Part shown: positions 26,057 through 34,988 of the stretch, piece after piece
Position numbering within the stretch: the stretch's first letter is position 1
Layout: each line of letters starts with the position of its first letter
DNA from: T1Sed10-7 sp041686695
GTDB lineage: Bacteria > Actinomycetota > Nitriliruptoria > Nitriliruptorales > Nitriliruptoraceae
Assembly (NCBI GenBank): GCA_041686695.1
Contig: JAWLDJ010000002.1
Span: 1-64,000, forward strand
Direction of reading: 5' to 3'
DNA: 64,000 nucleotides
Program-made: the position numbers and the translations under genes
The notes under the pieces: model-generated
The model's input: the letters and a program-made list of their open reading frames with translations, nothing else
What the model was told of the DNA's origin: nothing
Database searches by the model: none

Positions 26057-27223
26057 TCAACGAGGTTGGAGTGGTTTGAGGCGGTTCTCCGGTGCCGGGG
26101 GTAGCAGCGCGACCACCAGGGCGGGAGTGGCGGTGGCCAGCAGCGCCACGTCCCCGCTGAAGCGGGTCGCCAAGAGGCCGAACAGGCTCGGTCCGACGAT
26201 GAACCCGGCGGCGATGAACACGATGGCCAGGGTGAAACCGGTGCTGGGGCGATCTCGGTAGACGTGCTGGCTCCACATGACCAGGAGGGCGAACCCGGTC
26301 GTGAAGCCCACCCCGAACACACCAGCCGACCCCAGGGCGGCGACCGTCGAACCGGGCGCGATCAGGAGCACCAGGAACGACCCGCTGATCAGCACCAGCA
26401 TCATCGCCAACGGTCTGCGCACGCCATAGCGGTTGGCGATGCTGCCCCCGAAGGCTCCCACCGAAGCGCCCGCGATCCCCAGGGTCGCCCACATCGCCGG
26501 ACCGATCCAGCTCGCCAGTCCGGCGTCCTGGACGGTGACCGGTGCGTACGCGAAGTAGCCACCGCACGAGATCGAGATCCCGAGCGCGACGACCAACATC
26601 CGCAGCGACCGGGGATTGAGGAACCACCCCAACCGGGGCCGCTTGTGCCCGCGGACCCGGCCCACCGTGTCGGGCACCAGGACCCGCCAGGCCACTGCGG
26701 CCGCGACCAGGCCGACGACCGCGAACCCCCACCACACGGCCCGCCACCGGTCCCCGGCCACCAGCAGGAACCCACTGGCGACCACCAGACCGACCGGTGA
26801 GCCGGCGTTGACCAGCGACAGCGCACGCCGGGTCTGCGCCGTCGGGACCTTGTAGGCGACCGCATCGGAGAACGGCGCCCACGCCCCGCCGGCACTCGTC
26901 CCCGCGGCGACCACCCCGACCGCCAGCAGCATGGGCCCGGGTGCAGACGCTGTCAGGGCCGCGCCGACCGCCAGCAGCAGACAGCCGGACACCACGGGCA
27001 CACGCGGTCCGAAACGGGCTGTGAGGACGCCGGTGACCACGGTGGCGACCAGGTAGCCAGCCTGCGCTGCGCTGGCGTAGAAGCCCAGCACGTCCAGTGA
27101 CAGGCCGAACTCCGCGCGGAACACCGGAACGAACAGGCCGAAGGCCTGCCGGCCGAGGGCGTAGGTCGCCATCAGTGCCAGGAGGCCCGCGAGCCCCACA
27201 CGGGAGCTCTGGCTGAACGGCAC
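26057..27223 (-). CDS. MFS transporter
   Basis: A 388-residue polytopic membrane protein with about 12 predicted helices and a long central loop, typical of the major facilitator superfamily. It begins MPFSQSSRVGLAGLLALMAT. A loop motif RFGPRVPVVSG follows the second helix, equivalent to the MFS A-motif region. Substrate cannot be inferred. GTG 27223 is preceded by GAAGGA; the frame is open far upstream through Pro/Arg-rich sequence that is not membrane-like, so I shortened it. It converges with whiG and is divergent from the lipoprotein gene. Confidence 0.85.
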   Translation of the reverse strand: MPFSQSSRVGLAGLLALMATYALGRQAFGLFVPVFRAEFGLSLDVLGFYASAAQAGYLVATVVTGVLTARFGPRVPVVSGCLLLAVGAALTASAPGPMLLAVGVVAAGTSAGGAWAPFSDAVAYKVPTAQTRRALSLVNAGSPVGLVVASGFLLVAGDRWRAVWWGFAVVGLVAAAVAWRVLVPDTVGRVRGHKRPRLGWFLNPRSLRMLVVALGISISCGGYFAYAPVTVQDAGLASWIGPAMWATLGIAGASVGAFGGSIANRYGVRRPLAMMLVLISGSFLVLLIAPGSTVAALGSAGVFGVGFTTGFALLVMWSQHVYRDRPSTGFTLAIVFIAAGFIVGPSLFGLLATRFSGDVALLATATPALVVALLPPAPENRLKPLQPR

Positions 27224-27387
27224 GGTGGTCCTTCCACGGCATCCGGCACGGTGCAGCAGTCGTCCGCCGTCCGCAAGGTCCAGCTCGGGCCCCCGCCGTC
27301 CACAGCTGGCACGGGGACCGATCGCCTCGGAGCCCTCGGTCGACGTAGGGTGGCTCGTGACCGGACCCGGGGGCGGGGAGGTGTGCC

Positions 27388-29148
27388 GTGCCCCGAGCCG
27401 CGCTGCGTGTCGTTGCCCGTCCCCGACCGGCCGTCGTGCTCCGCGGCGTGGTGTTGGCGCTGCTCCTCCTGGCCGGCTGCGTGACAACAGGACGGGTCGC
27501 TGCGGTGGCGCCGGCAGCGGCCTCGCCGCTCAGCGACGGCCTCGTCGCGGAGCCGCACGTCCCCGGATGGGCGCCGGACCTGGGCCTGAGCGTCACCTAC
27601 GCGGCACCGGCGCCGGGCCGGATCCTGCGAGGCTTCGACCCACCGCGTACCGCCTTCGGGGGCGGGCACCGTGGGGTCGACCTCGAGCTCGCCCCCGGGG
27701 CCGCCGTGCGTGCCGCCGGCAGCGGTCGGGTCACCTTCGCTGGACCGGTCGCTGGTCGCCGCTGGGTGAGCATCGCCCACCTCGACGGCCACGTGACGAC
27801 CTACGGCCCGTTGGCGGCCGTGCGCGTCCGCGCCGGGGAGCAGGTCCGGCGCGGGGATCGTCTGGCGGCGCTCGATGGTGGTGGGCACGGCGCTGGAGGT
27901 CGGGACACGGGCCTGCACTGGGGGGCACGTGATGCCACGGGCGCCTACGTCGACCCGCTCGGGCTGCTCGGTGGGGATCCACGCCGGGCATCCTTGATCG
28001 GCCAGGGGCGGTGGGCCGGGACCCACCACGCGGTCACGCCGTACGAACCCTGGTCCGGGGCAACCCTGTCCGGTGTGCTCACCGGGAGCAGCCCGGTGGC
28101 GCAGCGGCCGGGCTTCGCCGTCCCCCCCAACCCCAACCACCTGGTCCTGCTGGCGGGCCTCGCCTCCGATTCGCGCGCACAGCTCCTCGACCCGACCCAC
28201 CTCGGCTACGACCCGCGCAGCGTGACGGCCTTCTCCTACGCGGGTCGGTCCGCGGGTTCGGGCGCAGCGCATGATCCGCGTCGCGACCAACTGCCCTACG
28301 GCCCGCAGCACACCTGGGAGGGGCCCGGGCCAGCGGCGGCCCGGCTGGCCGAGCAGCTCCGAGCGCAGGCGGCGCGCGAACCCGGGCGTGCCGTCGATCT
28401 CATCGGCCACTCGATGGGGGGCCTGGTCATCTGGCGGTACCTGGTCGAGCACCACGACGCCTACGACCGCAGCCTGCCACCGATCGGGCACGTGATCACG
28501 ATCAACTCCCCGCTGCGCGGCTCCGACCTCGCCGTCGTCGGCGAGGCGCTCGGCGACGATGTGCTGTTCGGCCCGCTCGCGGAGGACGCACAGGGCGCCT
28601 TCGGTGGCCGCGGCGCGCGGCTGCCGCTCGATGCACCCGCCATCGGCCAGCTCGCCAGCGGAAGTGACCAGGTGCTCGACCTGGCCGAGGCGTGGGAGGA
28701 GGCCCTGGAGGCTGGGCCGGCCGGTCCTCTGGCGACGGGCACGCGACTGCTGACGATCGCTGGCAGCCGCGACGTGGTCGTCACCCCACATCGGGCCCGC
28801 CATCCCGCCGCCGCGCACAACGCACAGGGACTCGGGGGCCGCGTCGAACGCGACGGCGAGGTGGTGGTCGAGCACCGTGTGCTCCCCGGCGGCCACAGCA
28901 GCGTCCTCGACACCGAGGCGGTGCGGGAGGTCGCCTGGCGGTTCCTGGCGGGTGAGGAGGTCGTCTCCAGCCCAGGGCACGCGGGCACGGTCATCGGCGG
29001 TGAGCTCGGCAACGCCGCCGCCACGGCGGCGCGTGCGGTGCGCCTGTGGGGGTTGTGGCGCGGACCCCTCGCCGGCCGCGCGCCGTTGCCCGACGCCGCC
29101 CCCCGTCCGAACCCCGAGGCAGCGACCCAGTCACCGCTCGGCCGATGA
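27388..29148 (+). CDS. Lipoprotein fusing M23-like and lipase-like domains
   Basis: A 586-residue predicted lipoprotein. The signal peptide ends in lipobox LAGC with Cys31. Residues 70-190 are an M23/LytM-like domain: metal ligands His94 and Asp98 (HRGVD) and His177 (LHWG) remain, but the two catalytic histidines are replaced (Pro141 in YGPL, Gly175 before LHW). Residues 245-540 form an alpha/beta hydrolase with GHSMGG nucleophile Ser342, Asp462 (GSRDVVV) and His503 (GGHSS), resembling lipases and PGAP1-like esterases. M23-like proteins often lie upstream of rpsB in actinobacteria; the hydrolase fusion is the odd part. GGGGAGG lies 6 nt before GTG 27388. Substrate unknown, perhaps a cell-envelope ester. 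Confidence 0.82.
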   Translation: MPRAALRVVARPRPAVVLRGVVLALLLLAGCVTTGRVAAVAPAAASPLSDGLVAEPHVPGWAPDLGLSVTYAAPAPGRILRGFDPPRTAFGGGHRGVDLELAPGAAVRAAGSGRVTFAGPVAGRRWVSIAHLDGHVTTYGPLAAVRVRAGEQVRRGDRLAALDGGGHGAGGRDTGLHWGARDATGAYVDPLGLLGGDPRRASLIGQGRWAGTHHAVTPYEPWSGATLSGVLTGSSPVAQRPGFAVPPNPNHLVLLAGLASDSRAQLLDPTHLGYDPRSVTAFSYAGRSAGSGAAHDPRRDQLPYGPQHTWEGPGPAAARLAEQLRAQAAREPGRAVDLIGHSMGGLVIWRYLVEHHDAYDRSLPPIGHVITINSPLRGSDLAVVGEALGDDVLFGPLAEDAQGAFGGRGARLPLDAPAIGQLASGSDQVLDLAEAWEEALEAGPAGPLATGTRLLTIAGSRDVVVTPHRARHPAAAHNAQGLGGRVERDGEVVVEHRVLPGGHSSVLDTEAVREVAWRFLAGEEVVSSPGHAGTVIGGELGNAAATAARAVRLWGLWRGPLAGRAPLPDAAPRPNPEAATQSPLGR

Positions 29149-29519
29149 CCTTCTCCGGTCCGGGCGGACGTGCCCGGCAGGGTGTCGGCGTCGCCGGGGC
29201 TGGTCGTCGATCGTGGCGGCTGGCCGGCTGCGCTACGCTCACGCGACAGGTCCGGCCGTGCTGGTCGGACCTCTTGCCGTGGCAGGACGTCGATCGAGCG
29301 GATCGACCGCGCTGCCACAGCGTGACCCGACGGGCCCGCCGGCACCCGCCAGGCGGACCCGACCCCACCTTGGAACCCATCACACACGTCCGTCGACGGG
29401 CGGCCCCGGTGCCTCGCACACCTGCGAGGTGGGTCGTTCCCGGTGCCTCGCCTCACCGCGAGCACCCGGCCCCGGAGGACACGGGCGGAGGTCCAACCGA
29501 ACCCTGCAGGAGGAACGCA
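29149..29519 (+). promoter_or_regulatory. Long rpsB leader with several hairpins
   Basis: This 371-bp gap has no gene. TACGCT at 29234-29239 is a -10-like hexamer, giving a leader of about 280 nt. Possible stems are GTCGATC/GATCGAC (29289-29307), CCTCGCA/TGCGAGG (29412-29429) and GGTGCCTCG/CGAGCACC (29442-29466), and CCGGTGCCTCGC is duplicated. Ribosomal protein S2 autoregulates through its leader in many bacteria, so this may be a similar element; that is inference. Confidence 0.4.
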
Positions 29520-30539
29520 GTGGCCGTCACCAGTATGCGCCAGCTGCTCGAGGCCGGTGTCCACTTCGGACACCAGACCCGGCGCTGGAACCCCAAGATG
29601 CGTCGCTTCATCTACGGCGAGCGGGGCGGGATCTACGTCATCGATCTGCGCCAGACCGTCCGTGCCATCGAGCAGGCCTACAGCTTCACCCGCGACCTCG
29701 TCGCCAAGGGCGGCACGGTGCTGTTCGTCGGGACCAAGAAGCAGGCCCAGGAGACGATCGAGTACCAGGCGACGCGCGTCGGCATGCCCTACGTCACCGA
29801 ACGTTGGATGGGCGGCATGCTGACCAACTTCCAGACCATCAAGGGCCGCGTGGCGCGACTGAAGGAGCTGGAGGCCATGGAGGCCTCGGGCACCTTCCAG
29901 CTCCTGCCCAAGAAGGAGGTGCTCCAGCTCGAGCGTGAGCGGGAGAAGCTCCAGACCAACCTGGGCGGCATCCGCGAGATGCAGAAGCTCCCCGACGCCG
30001 TGTGGGTCGTCGACACCGTGATCGAGGAGATCGCGGTCAAGGAGGCCAACCGTCTCAACATCCCCGTGGTCGGCATCCTCGACACCAACTGCGACCCGGA
30101 CGTGGTCCAGTACCCGGTCCCGGGCAACGACGACGCGATCCGCAGCTCCGCGCTGCTGACCCGCATCATCGCCGACGCCTGCGCCGACGGGCTGCTGCTG
30201 CGTGCCTCGAGATCGCCCGACGAGGAGCTCCGCGAGCAGGCGCTCAAGGCCACCGAGTCGGCCGACAGCGGCATCGCGGCCGCCGAGCCGAAGGCCGAGT
30301 GGGAGATCGAGCTCGAGCGCCAGCAGGCCGCCGAGCAGGCCACCCGCGCCGCCGGTGACGAGGCCCCCGCCGCCGCACCGCCGGCCGAGCCCGCCGCACC
30401 GCCGGCCGAGCCCGCCGCACCGCCGGCCGAGCCCGCCGCACCACCGGCCGAGCCCGCCGCACCGCCGGCCGAGCCCGCCGCACCGCCGGCCGAGCCCGCT
30501 GCGCCGCCGGCCGAGCCCTCGAAGACCGAACAGGGCTGA
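29520..30539 (+). CDS. rpsB: 30S ribosomal protein S2
   Basis: A 339-residue S2. Residues 1-250 are canonical (LLEAGVHFGHQTRRWNPKM, then VGTKKQAQ and ERWMGGMLTNF). The last 60 residues are an acidic and Pro/Ala-rich extension with about seven PPAEPAA heptads, encoded by a 21-bp DNA repeat at about 30378-30524. Extensions occur in some actinobacterial S2 proteins, but this perfect repetition is striking. GTG 29520 follows GGAGGA. Confidence 0.95.
   Translation: MAVTSMRQLLEAGVHFGHQTRRWNPKMRRFIYGERGGIYVIDLRQTVRAIEQAYSFTRDLVAKGGTVLFVGTKKQAQETIEYQATRVGMPYVTERWMGGMLTNFQTIKGRVARLKELEAMEASGTFQLLPKKEVLQLEREREKLQTNLGGIREMQKLPDAVWVVDTVIEEIAVKEANRLNIPVVGILDTNCDPDVVQYPVPGNDDAIRSSALLTRIIADACADGLLLRASRSPDEELREQALKATESADSGIAAAEPKAEWEIELERQQAAEQATRAAGDEAPAAAPPAEPAAPPAEPAAPPAEPAAPPAEPAAPPAEPAAPPAEPAAPPAEPSKTEQG
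30378..30524. repeat. 21-bp coding repeat in rpsB
   Basis: Seven near-identical 21-bp units (start CCGCCGGCCGAGCCCGCCGC) encode PPAEPAA. Differences are single synonymous changes, so the array expanded recently or is kept homogeneous. It ends a few codons before the rpsB stop. Confidence 0.85.
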
Positions 30540-30548
30540 GCCTCTCCC

Positions 30549-30574
30549 GCCGGCCGGTGCGCGCGCCGGCCGGC
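30549..30574 (+). terminator. Stem-loop between rpsB and tsf
   Basis: GCCGGCCGG pairs perfectly with CCGGCCGGC across an 8-nt loop, 9 bp in all. There is no U-tract. It may attenuate transcription or set the rpsB/tsf ratio by protecting mRNA ends. Confidence 0.6.
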
Positions 30575-30641
30575 CAGCGCCGCTGCATGGGCGCAGCACC
30601 CCGTCGCCCGCATCCTGCCGGGCCAGATCCAGGAGGACCCC

Positions 30642-31253
30642 GTGGCGATCACCGCCGCCGACGTCAAGCAGCTCCGTGAGCTGACCAACGCCCCCATGAT
30701 GGCCTGCAAGCAGGCCCTCGTCGACGCCGACGGGGACCTCGACAAGGCCGCGGAGCTGGTGCGTGAGCGCACCGGCGCCAAGATGGATGCCCGCGCGGCC
30801 GACCGCACGGCCGCCGAGGGCCTGGTCCACACCTACCTGCACACCCCGAGCCCGGGGATGCCGGCCAAGGTCGGCGTGCTGCTGCAGCTGTCCTGCGAGA
30901 CCGACTTCGTGGCCAAGGCCGATGCCGTGCAGAAGCTCGCCAAGGACCTGGCGATGCACATCGCGGCATCCAAGCCGTTGGTGGTCACCGAGGAGCAGGT
31001 CGATCCCGCGCTGCTCGAGAAGGAACGCGAGTTCGCCCGCAAGGAAGCCGTGGAGCAGGGCAAGCCCGAGCACATCGTCGAGCGGATCGTCGATGGCAAG
31101 GTCAAGAAGGTCTTCGAGGACTGGGTCCTGCTGAACCAGCCCTTCGCGCTCGACCCCGACAAGTCGGTCGCGCAGGCGATCAGCGAGGTCCAGGCGATCG
31201 TCGGAGAGAAGCTCGAGGTCGCCCGCTTCGCCCGTTTCGAGGTGGGCGCCTGA
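30642..31253 (+). CDS. tsf: Elongation factor Ts
   Basis: A 203-residue EF-Ts, the nucleotide exchange factor for EF-Tu. Residues 1-55 are the conserved N-terminal UBA-like domain (DVKQLRELTNAPMMACKQAL). The core has SCETDFVAK. It is short, close to the compact Thermus form rather than the roughly 270-residue actinobacterial one, so part of the core repeat is missing or reduced. AGGAGG precedes GTG 30642. Confidence 0.94.
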   Translation: MAITAADVKQLRELTNAPMMACKQALVDADGDLDKAAELVRERTGAKMDARAADRTAAEGLVHTYLHTPSPGMPAKVGVLLQLSCETDFVAKADAVQKLAKDLAMHIAASKPLVVTEEQVDPALLEKEREFARKEAVEQGKPEHIVERIVDGKVKKVFEDWVLLNQPFALDPDKSVAQAISEVQAIVGEKLEVARFARFEVGA

Positions 31254-31282
31254 GTCGATCGGTCCACCCCACAGCGACCGCC

Positions 31283-31310
31283 GGGCCCGTCCCTACGAGG
31301 GGACGGGCCC
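31283..31310 (+). terminator. Strong hairpin after tsf
   Basis: GGGCCCGTCCC pairs perfectly with GGGACGGGCCC across loop TACGAG, an 11-bp stem about 30 nt after the tsf stop. No U-run follows, as is usual for actinobacterial terminators. It likely ends the rpsB-tsf transcript; TAGGCT (31326-31331) behind it could start the pyrH transcript. Confidence 0.65.
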
Positions 31311-31416
31311 GTCGCGTGGCGACGCTAGGCTCGCGGGCACTACCCGCCGGGCGTCCCACGGCAGCATCGGGGCTCGAGCTGGCAGCGCCGACGCATCCCT
31401 GACGACGAGGTACAGC

Positions 31417-32166
31417 GTGACCGACCGGACCCCACTCTCCCGGGTGTTGCTGAAGCTCTCGGGTGAGGCGTTCTCCGATCCGGACGTCAAGGGTGGGATC
31501 GACCCGCGGATCGTCAGCCAGGTCGCGCGCGAGATCGGCGAGCTGCAGGCCAGCGATGGCACGCAGATCGGCATCGTCGTCGGCGGCGGCAACATCTTCC
31601 GCGGCAACTCCCCGTCGGCGGCCGGGATGGACCGTTCCTCGGCTGACCACATGGGCATGCTGGCCACCGTGATCAACGCGCTCGCACTCCAGGACGCGTT
31701 GGAGAAGGAGGGGGTCGAGACGCGCGTGCAGACCGCCGTGGCGATGCAGGAACTGGCGGAGCCCTACATCCGCCGCCGGGCCGTCCGCCACCTCGAGAAG
31801 GGGCGGGTCGTGATCTTCGCCGCTGGCCTGGGGGTGCCGTACTTCACGACCGACACCACCGCCGCACAGCGAGCGCTGGAGATCGGGGCCGGGGCGATCC
31901 TGAAGGGGACCCAGGTCGACGGCGTGTACGACCGCGACCCCCAGCTGCACCGCGACGCGACGCGCTATGCCGAGATCGACTTCCTGGCCGTGCTGAACCA
32001 GGGACTCAAGGTGATGGACGCCACGGCGATCTCGTTGTGTATGGACAACGGACTGCCGATCATCGTGTTCGAGCTGCTGCGCGAAGGCAACATCGGTCGC
32101 ATCGTGCGCGGCGAGCCGGTCGGCACCCTGGTCCGCGCCGTCCCCGCGGTCGAGCCGATCACCTGA
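31417..32166 (+). CDS. pyrH: UMP kinase
   Basis: A 249-residue bacterial UMP kinase (amino-acid-kinase fold), making UDP from UMP. LLKLSGEAF, VVGGGNIFRG and the nucleotide-binding KGTQVDGVYDRDP loop are family signatures. GTG start. It follows tsf and precedes frr, the common bacterial order. Confidence 0.96.
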   Translation: MTDRTPLSRVLLKLSGEAFSDPDVKGGIDPRIVSQVAREIGELQASDGTQIGIVVGGGNIFRGNSPSAAGMDRSSADHMGMLATVINALALQDALEKEGVETRVQTAVAMQELAEPYIRRRAVRHLEKGRVVIFAAGLGVPYFTTDTTAAQRALEIGAGAILKGTQVDGVYDRDPQLHRDATRYAEIDFLAVLNQGLKVMDATAISLCMDNGLPIIVFELLREGNIGRIVRGEPVGTLVRAVPAVEPIT

Positions 32167-32232
32167 CCGACCACCCGACACCCGATGACGGACCCGACCG
32201 CCGGTACCGCCGGCCCGCCCGAGGAGGACGCG

Positions 32233-32793
32233 ATGAGCCTCGACCAGATCATGCGCGATGCGAACCACCGCATGGATCAGGCCGTCGAGAAGGTCAGTGA
32301 GGACTTCGCCGGCATCCGGACCGGGCGGGCGAACCCGCAGCTGCTCAACCGCATCACGGTGGAGTACTACGGTGCGCCGACCCCGCTGCAGCAGCTCGCG
32401 AACTTCTCGGTACCCGAGCCCCGGATGCTGATCATCAACCCCTTCGACAAGAGCTCGGTCAACGCCATCGAGAAGGCGATCCGGGAGTCGGACCTGGGGT
32501 TGAACCCGGCCAACGACGGGGGAACGATCCGCTGCGTCTTCCCGGAGCTCACCCAGGAGCGTCGCCGCGAGTACATCAAGCTCGCCAAGCAGGCCGCCGA
32601 GGACGGCAAGGTCGCCGTGCGCAACATCCGTCGCAGCGCCCGCGACGCGATGCAGAAGCTCGAGGACGACGGTGAGGTCGGCGCCGACGAGCACGACCGG
32701 TACACCAAGAAGCTCGAATCGGTCACCGCCGAGCACGTGGCCCGTATCGACAAGGCGCTGGAGGCCAAGGAACAGGAGCTCAGCGAGGTCTGA
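32233..32793 (+). CDS. frr: Ribosome recycling factor
   Basis: A 186-residue RRF that splits post-termination ribosomes with EF-G. FAGIRTGRANPQLL and the C-terminal helical segment ERRREYIKLAKQAAED are diagnostic, and length is exact. ATG 32233 has GGAGG upstream. Only 1 bp separates it from cdsA. Confidence 0.97.
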   Translation: MSLDQIMRDANHRMDQAVEKVSEDFAGIRTGRANPQLLNRITVEYYGAPTPLQQLANFSVPEPRMLIINPFDKSSVNAIEKAIRESDLGLNPANDGGTIRCVFPELTQERRREYIKLAKQAAEDGKVAVRNIRRSARDAMQKLEDDGEVGADEHDRYTKKLESVTAEHVARIDKALEAKEQELSEV

Positions 32794-32794
32794 C

Positions 32795-33676
32795 GTGGGC
32801 CGTTCGCGACCCGCCCGCGCTCCCGTGGACGCCTCCGAGACCTCCGAGACGGCAGGCCGACCCCGTGGCATGGTCGGCGGGCGGAACCTGCCCGTGGCCA
32901 TCGCCGTGGGCGTGGTGCTCGCGACGGTGTTCCTGCTCTCGCTGTTCTGGCGCGTCGAGGCCTTCACCCTGGTGATCCTCGTGCTCGTCTGCATCGCCAG
33001 CGTCGAGGTGACCCGGGTACTGGGGTCGGTGCAGGTGCGCGTGCTCCTCGTGCCGCTGCTGCTGGGGGTGGTGACCAGCGTGGTCGGCGGGCTCCTGGTC
33101 GGAGCAGCGGGGCAGGCACTCGGCATGGCACTGCTGCTGGTGGTCGCCTTCCTGTGGCTGCTGGCCGATGACGACCGCAGCAACGTCACGGCGACGATCG
33201 GGGTGACGACGTTCTTCGGGCTGTGGATCGGCCTGTTCGCCTCCTACGCGCCGCGTCTGGCGGACCGGACCGACGGCACGGTGGTGGTCCTGGCGGTGGT
33301 CGGTGCGGTGATCCTGACCGACATCGGGGGCTACGCGTTCGGGGTGCCCTTCGGTCGCCACAAGGTCGCGCCGAGCGTCAGCCCGGGCAAGTCCTGGGAG
33401 GGGCTGCTCGGGGGGTTGGCGCTGGCGACCGTCCTGGCGGTGCTCGTGCTCCCGCGGCTCGGCGGAGCGTTCACCCCCATGTCGGCCGCCGTCGTGGCCC
33501 TGGCGGCCGGCGCGGCCGGCTTCGTCGGCGATCTCGTCCAGTCCATGGTCAAGCGCGACCTGGGGGTCAAGGACCTGGGAGACGTCCTGCCGGGTCACGG
33601 CGGCGTGCTCGATCGTGTCGACGGGATCCTGTTCGCCCTGCCGGTGGGGTACTACGGGTTGGCGCTGCTGGCGTGA
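32795..33676 (+). CDS. cdsA: Phosphatidate cytidylyltransferase
   Basis: A 293-residue integral membrane enzyme making CDP-diacylglycerol from phosphatidate and CTP. About eight hydrophobic helices and the signature SMVKRDLGVKDLGDVLPGHG, followed by GGVLDRVDG, near the C-terminus identify it. The first 30 residues are a hydrophilic, Arg-rich extension. GTG 32795 starts 1 bp after the frr stop, as in the conserved pyrH-frr-cdsA operon. Confidence 0.95.
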   Translation: MGRSRPARAPVDASETSETAGRPRGMVGGRNLPVAIAVGVVLATVFLLSLFWRVEAFTLVILVLVCIASVEVTRVLGSVQVRVLLVPLLLGVVTSVVGGLLVGAAGQALGMALLLVVAFLWLLADDDRSNVTATIGVTTFFGLWIGLFASYAPRLADRTDGTVVVLAVVGAVILTDIGGYAFGVPFGRHKVAPSVSPGKSWEGLLGGLALATVLAVLVLPRLGGAFTPMSAAVVALAAGAAGFVGDLVQSMVKRDLGVKDLGDVLPGHGGVLDRVDGILFALPVGYYGLALLA

Positions 33677-33773
33677 GCCGGGCCGCCCGCACGGTCGAGC
33701 GACCGTCGGGCTGGCGTATCCTGTCCCGTTCAACGCCGCGATCCCCGCGGCATCCCCGCGCCCGCGAGGCCCC

Positions 33774-34988
33774 GTGTCCGATCCCACTGCCCCCACCGCC
33801 GAGGCGGTCGATGCCGACGCGCGTGGTTCCCACGCGCTGGATCCCTACGCCCTCGACCGCGACGGGATCGCCGCGCTGGTGGCTGAGCTCGGTGAGCCCG
33901 CCTACCGGGCGGCGCAGCTCCACGCGTGGTTGGTCAAAGGGGTGGACGATCCCACCGAGATGACCGATCTTCCCCAGCAGCTGCGCGAGCGGCTGCAGGA
34001 GCGGTTCGCGCCGACACGCCCGGAGCTCGTCGCCCACACGGTGGCCGACGACGGCCACACCCACAAGCTGCTGCTGCGCTTCCCCGACGGCGAGGCGATC
34101 GAGACCGTCCTGATGCTCTACCCCGACCGGGCCACGGTGTGCATCTCCACCCAGGCCGGGTGCGCGATGGGCTGCCCGTTCTGCGCGACGGGGCAGGCCG
34201 GCTTCCGACGGCAGCTGACCGCTGGCGAGGTGGTCCGCCAGGTCGTGGTCGCCGACGCGGCCCTGCGCAGCGGCGTGATCGGAGCCGAGCACCTGCCTGC
34301 GGGGGCGCCCGAGCGCGTGACCAACGTGGTCTTCATGGGGATGGGGGAGCCGCTGGCGAACCTGCCCGCGACCCTGGCCACGGTCCGGTGGCTCAACGAC
34401 CCGGCGGGGTTCAACCTCTCCGCCCGCCACATCACGGTCTCCACCGTCGGCCTGGTGCCCGGGATCACCAAGCTCGCCGAGCTCGGTCTGCCGGTCACCC
34501 TGGCCGTCTCGCTGCATGCGGCGACCGACGACCTCCGCGACGATCTGGTCCCCGTCAACCGCCAGCACCCGCTCGCCGAGGTCGAACAGGCCATGGCGGC
34601 CTACCGCCGCACCACCAACCGGCGGGTCAGCATCGAGTGGTGCCTGATCGGCGACGTCAACGACGACCGGCTGCAGGCCGACCGGCTCGGAGCCATCGCC
34701 CGCCGGCTCCGCGCCCACATCAACGTGATCCCGATGAACCCCACGCCCGGTGTGCGCTGGCAGGAACCCACCGCTGCTCGCACGCGGGCGTTCATCGACA
34801 CGGTCGAGCGTCGGGGAGCCACGGTGACCCTGCGTGACACCCGCGGACGCGATGCGGATGCCGCGTGCGGGCAGCTGCTGGCCTCCTACACGCTCGGGGC
34901 CGGCAGTCGGCTCCCCGCAGCCGTCGGGGCCGCGGAACGCATCGACGCTGCCGGCACACCGCCCACCGTCGCCCGGTCACCCTCGTGA
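33774..34988 (+). CDS. rlmN: 23S rRNA/tRNA A2503/A37 methyltransferase RlmN
   Basis: A 404-residue radical-SAM enzyme making m2A2503 in 23S rRNA and m2A37 in tRNAs. The cluster-binding C130-x3-C134-x2-C137 is in GCAMGCPFCATG; FMGMGEPLAN and the C-terminal cysteine AACGQL complete the site. GTG 33774; the frame is open upstream into cdsA but homology begins after it. TATCCT at 33717-33722 may be a promoter. Its stop overlaps dxr. Confidence 0.94.
   Translation: MSDPTAPTAEAVDADARGSHALDPYALDRDGIAALVAELGEPAYRAAQLHAWLVKGVDDPTEMTDLPQQLRERLQERFAPTRPELVAHTVADDGHTHKLLLRFPDGEAIETVLMLYPDRATVCISTQAGCAMGCPFCATGQAGFRRQLTAGEVVRQVVVADAALRSGVIGAEHLPAGAPERVTNVVFMGMGEPLANLPATLATVRWLNDPAGFNLSARHITVSTVGLVPGITKLAELGLPVTLAVSLHAATDDLRDDLVPVNRQHPLAEVEQAMAAYRRTTNRRVSIEWCLIGDVNDDRLQADRLGAIARRLRAHINVIPMNPTPGVRWQEPTAARTRAFIDTVERRGATVTLRDTRGRDADAACGQLLASYTLGAGSRLPAAVGAAERIDAAGTPPTVARSPS

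Noticed and set aside
29149..29519. tRNA or other structured RNA gene before rpsB
   Set aside because: No cloverleaf or CCA end could be found; the hairpins fit a leader better.
28461..31073. Minus-strand open frame opposite rpsB and tsf
   Set aside because: Runs antisense across two ribosomal operon genes and the rpsB repeats, giving GRRCGGLGR-type low complexity.
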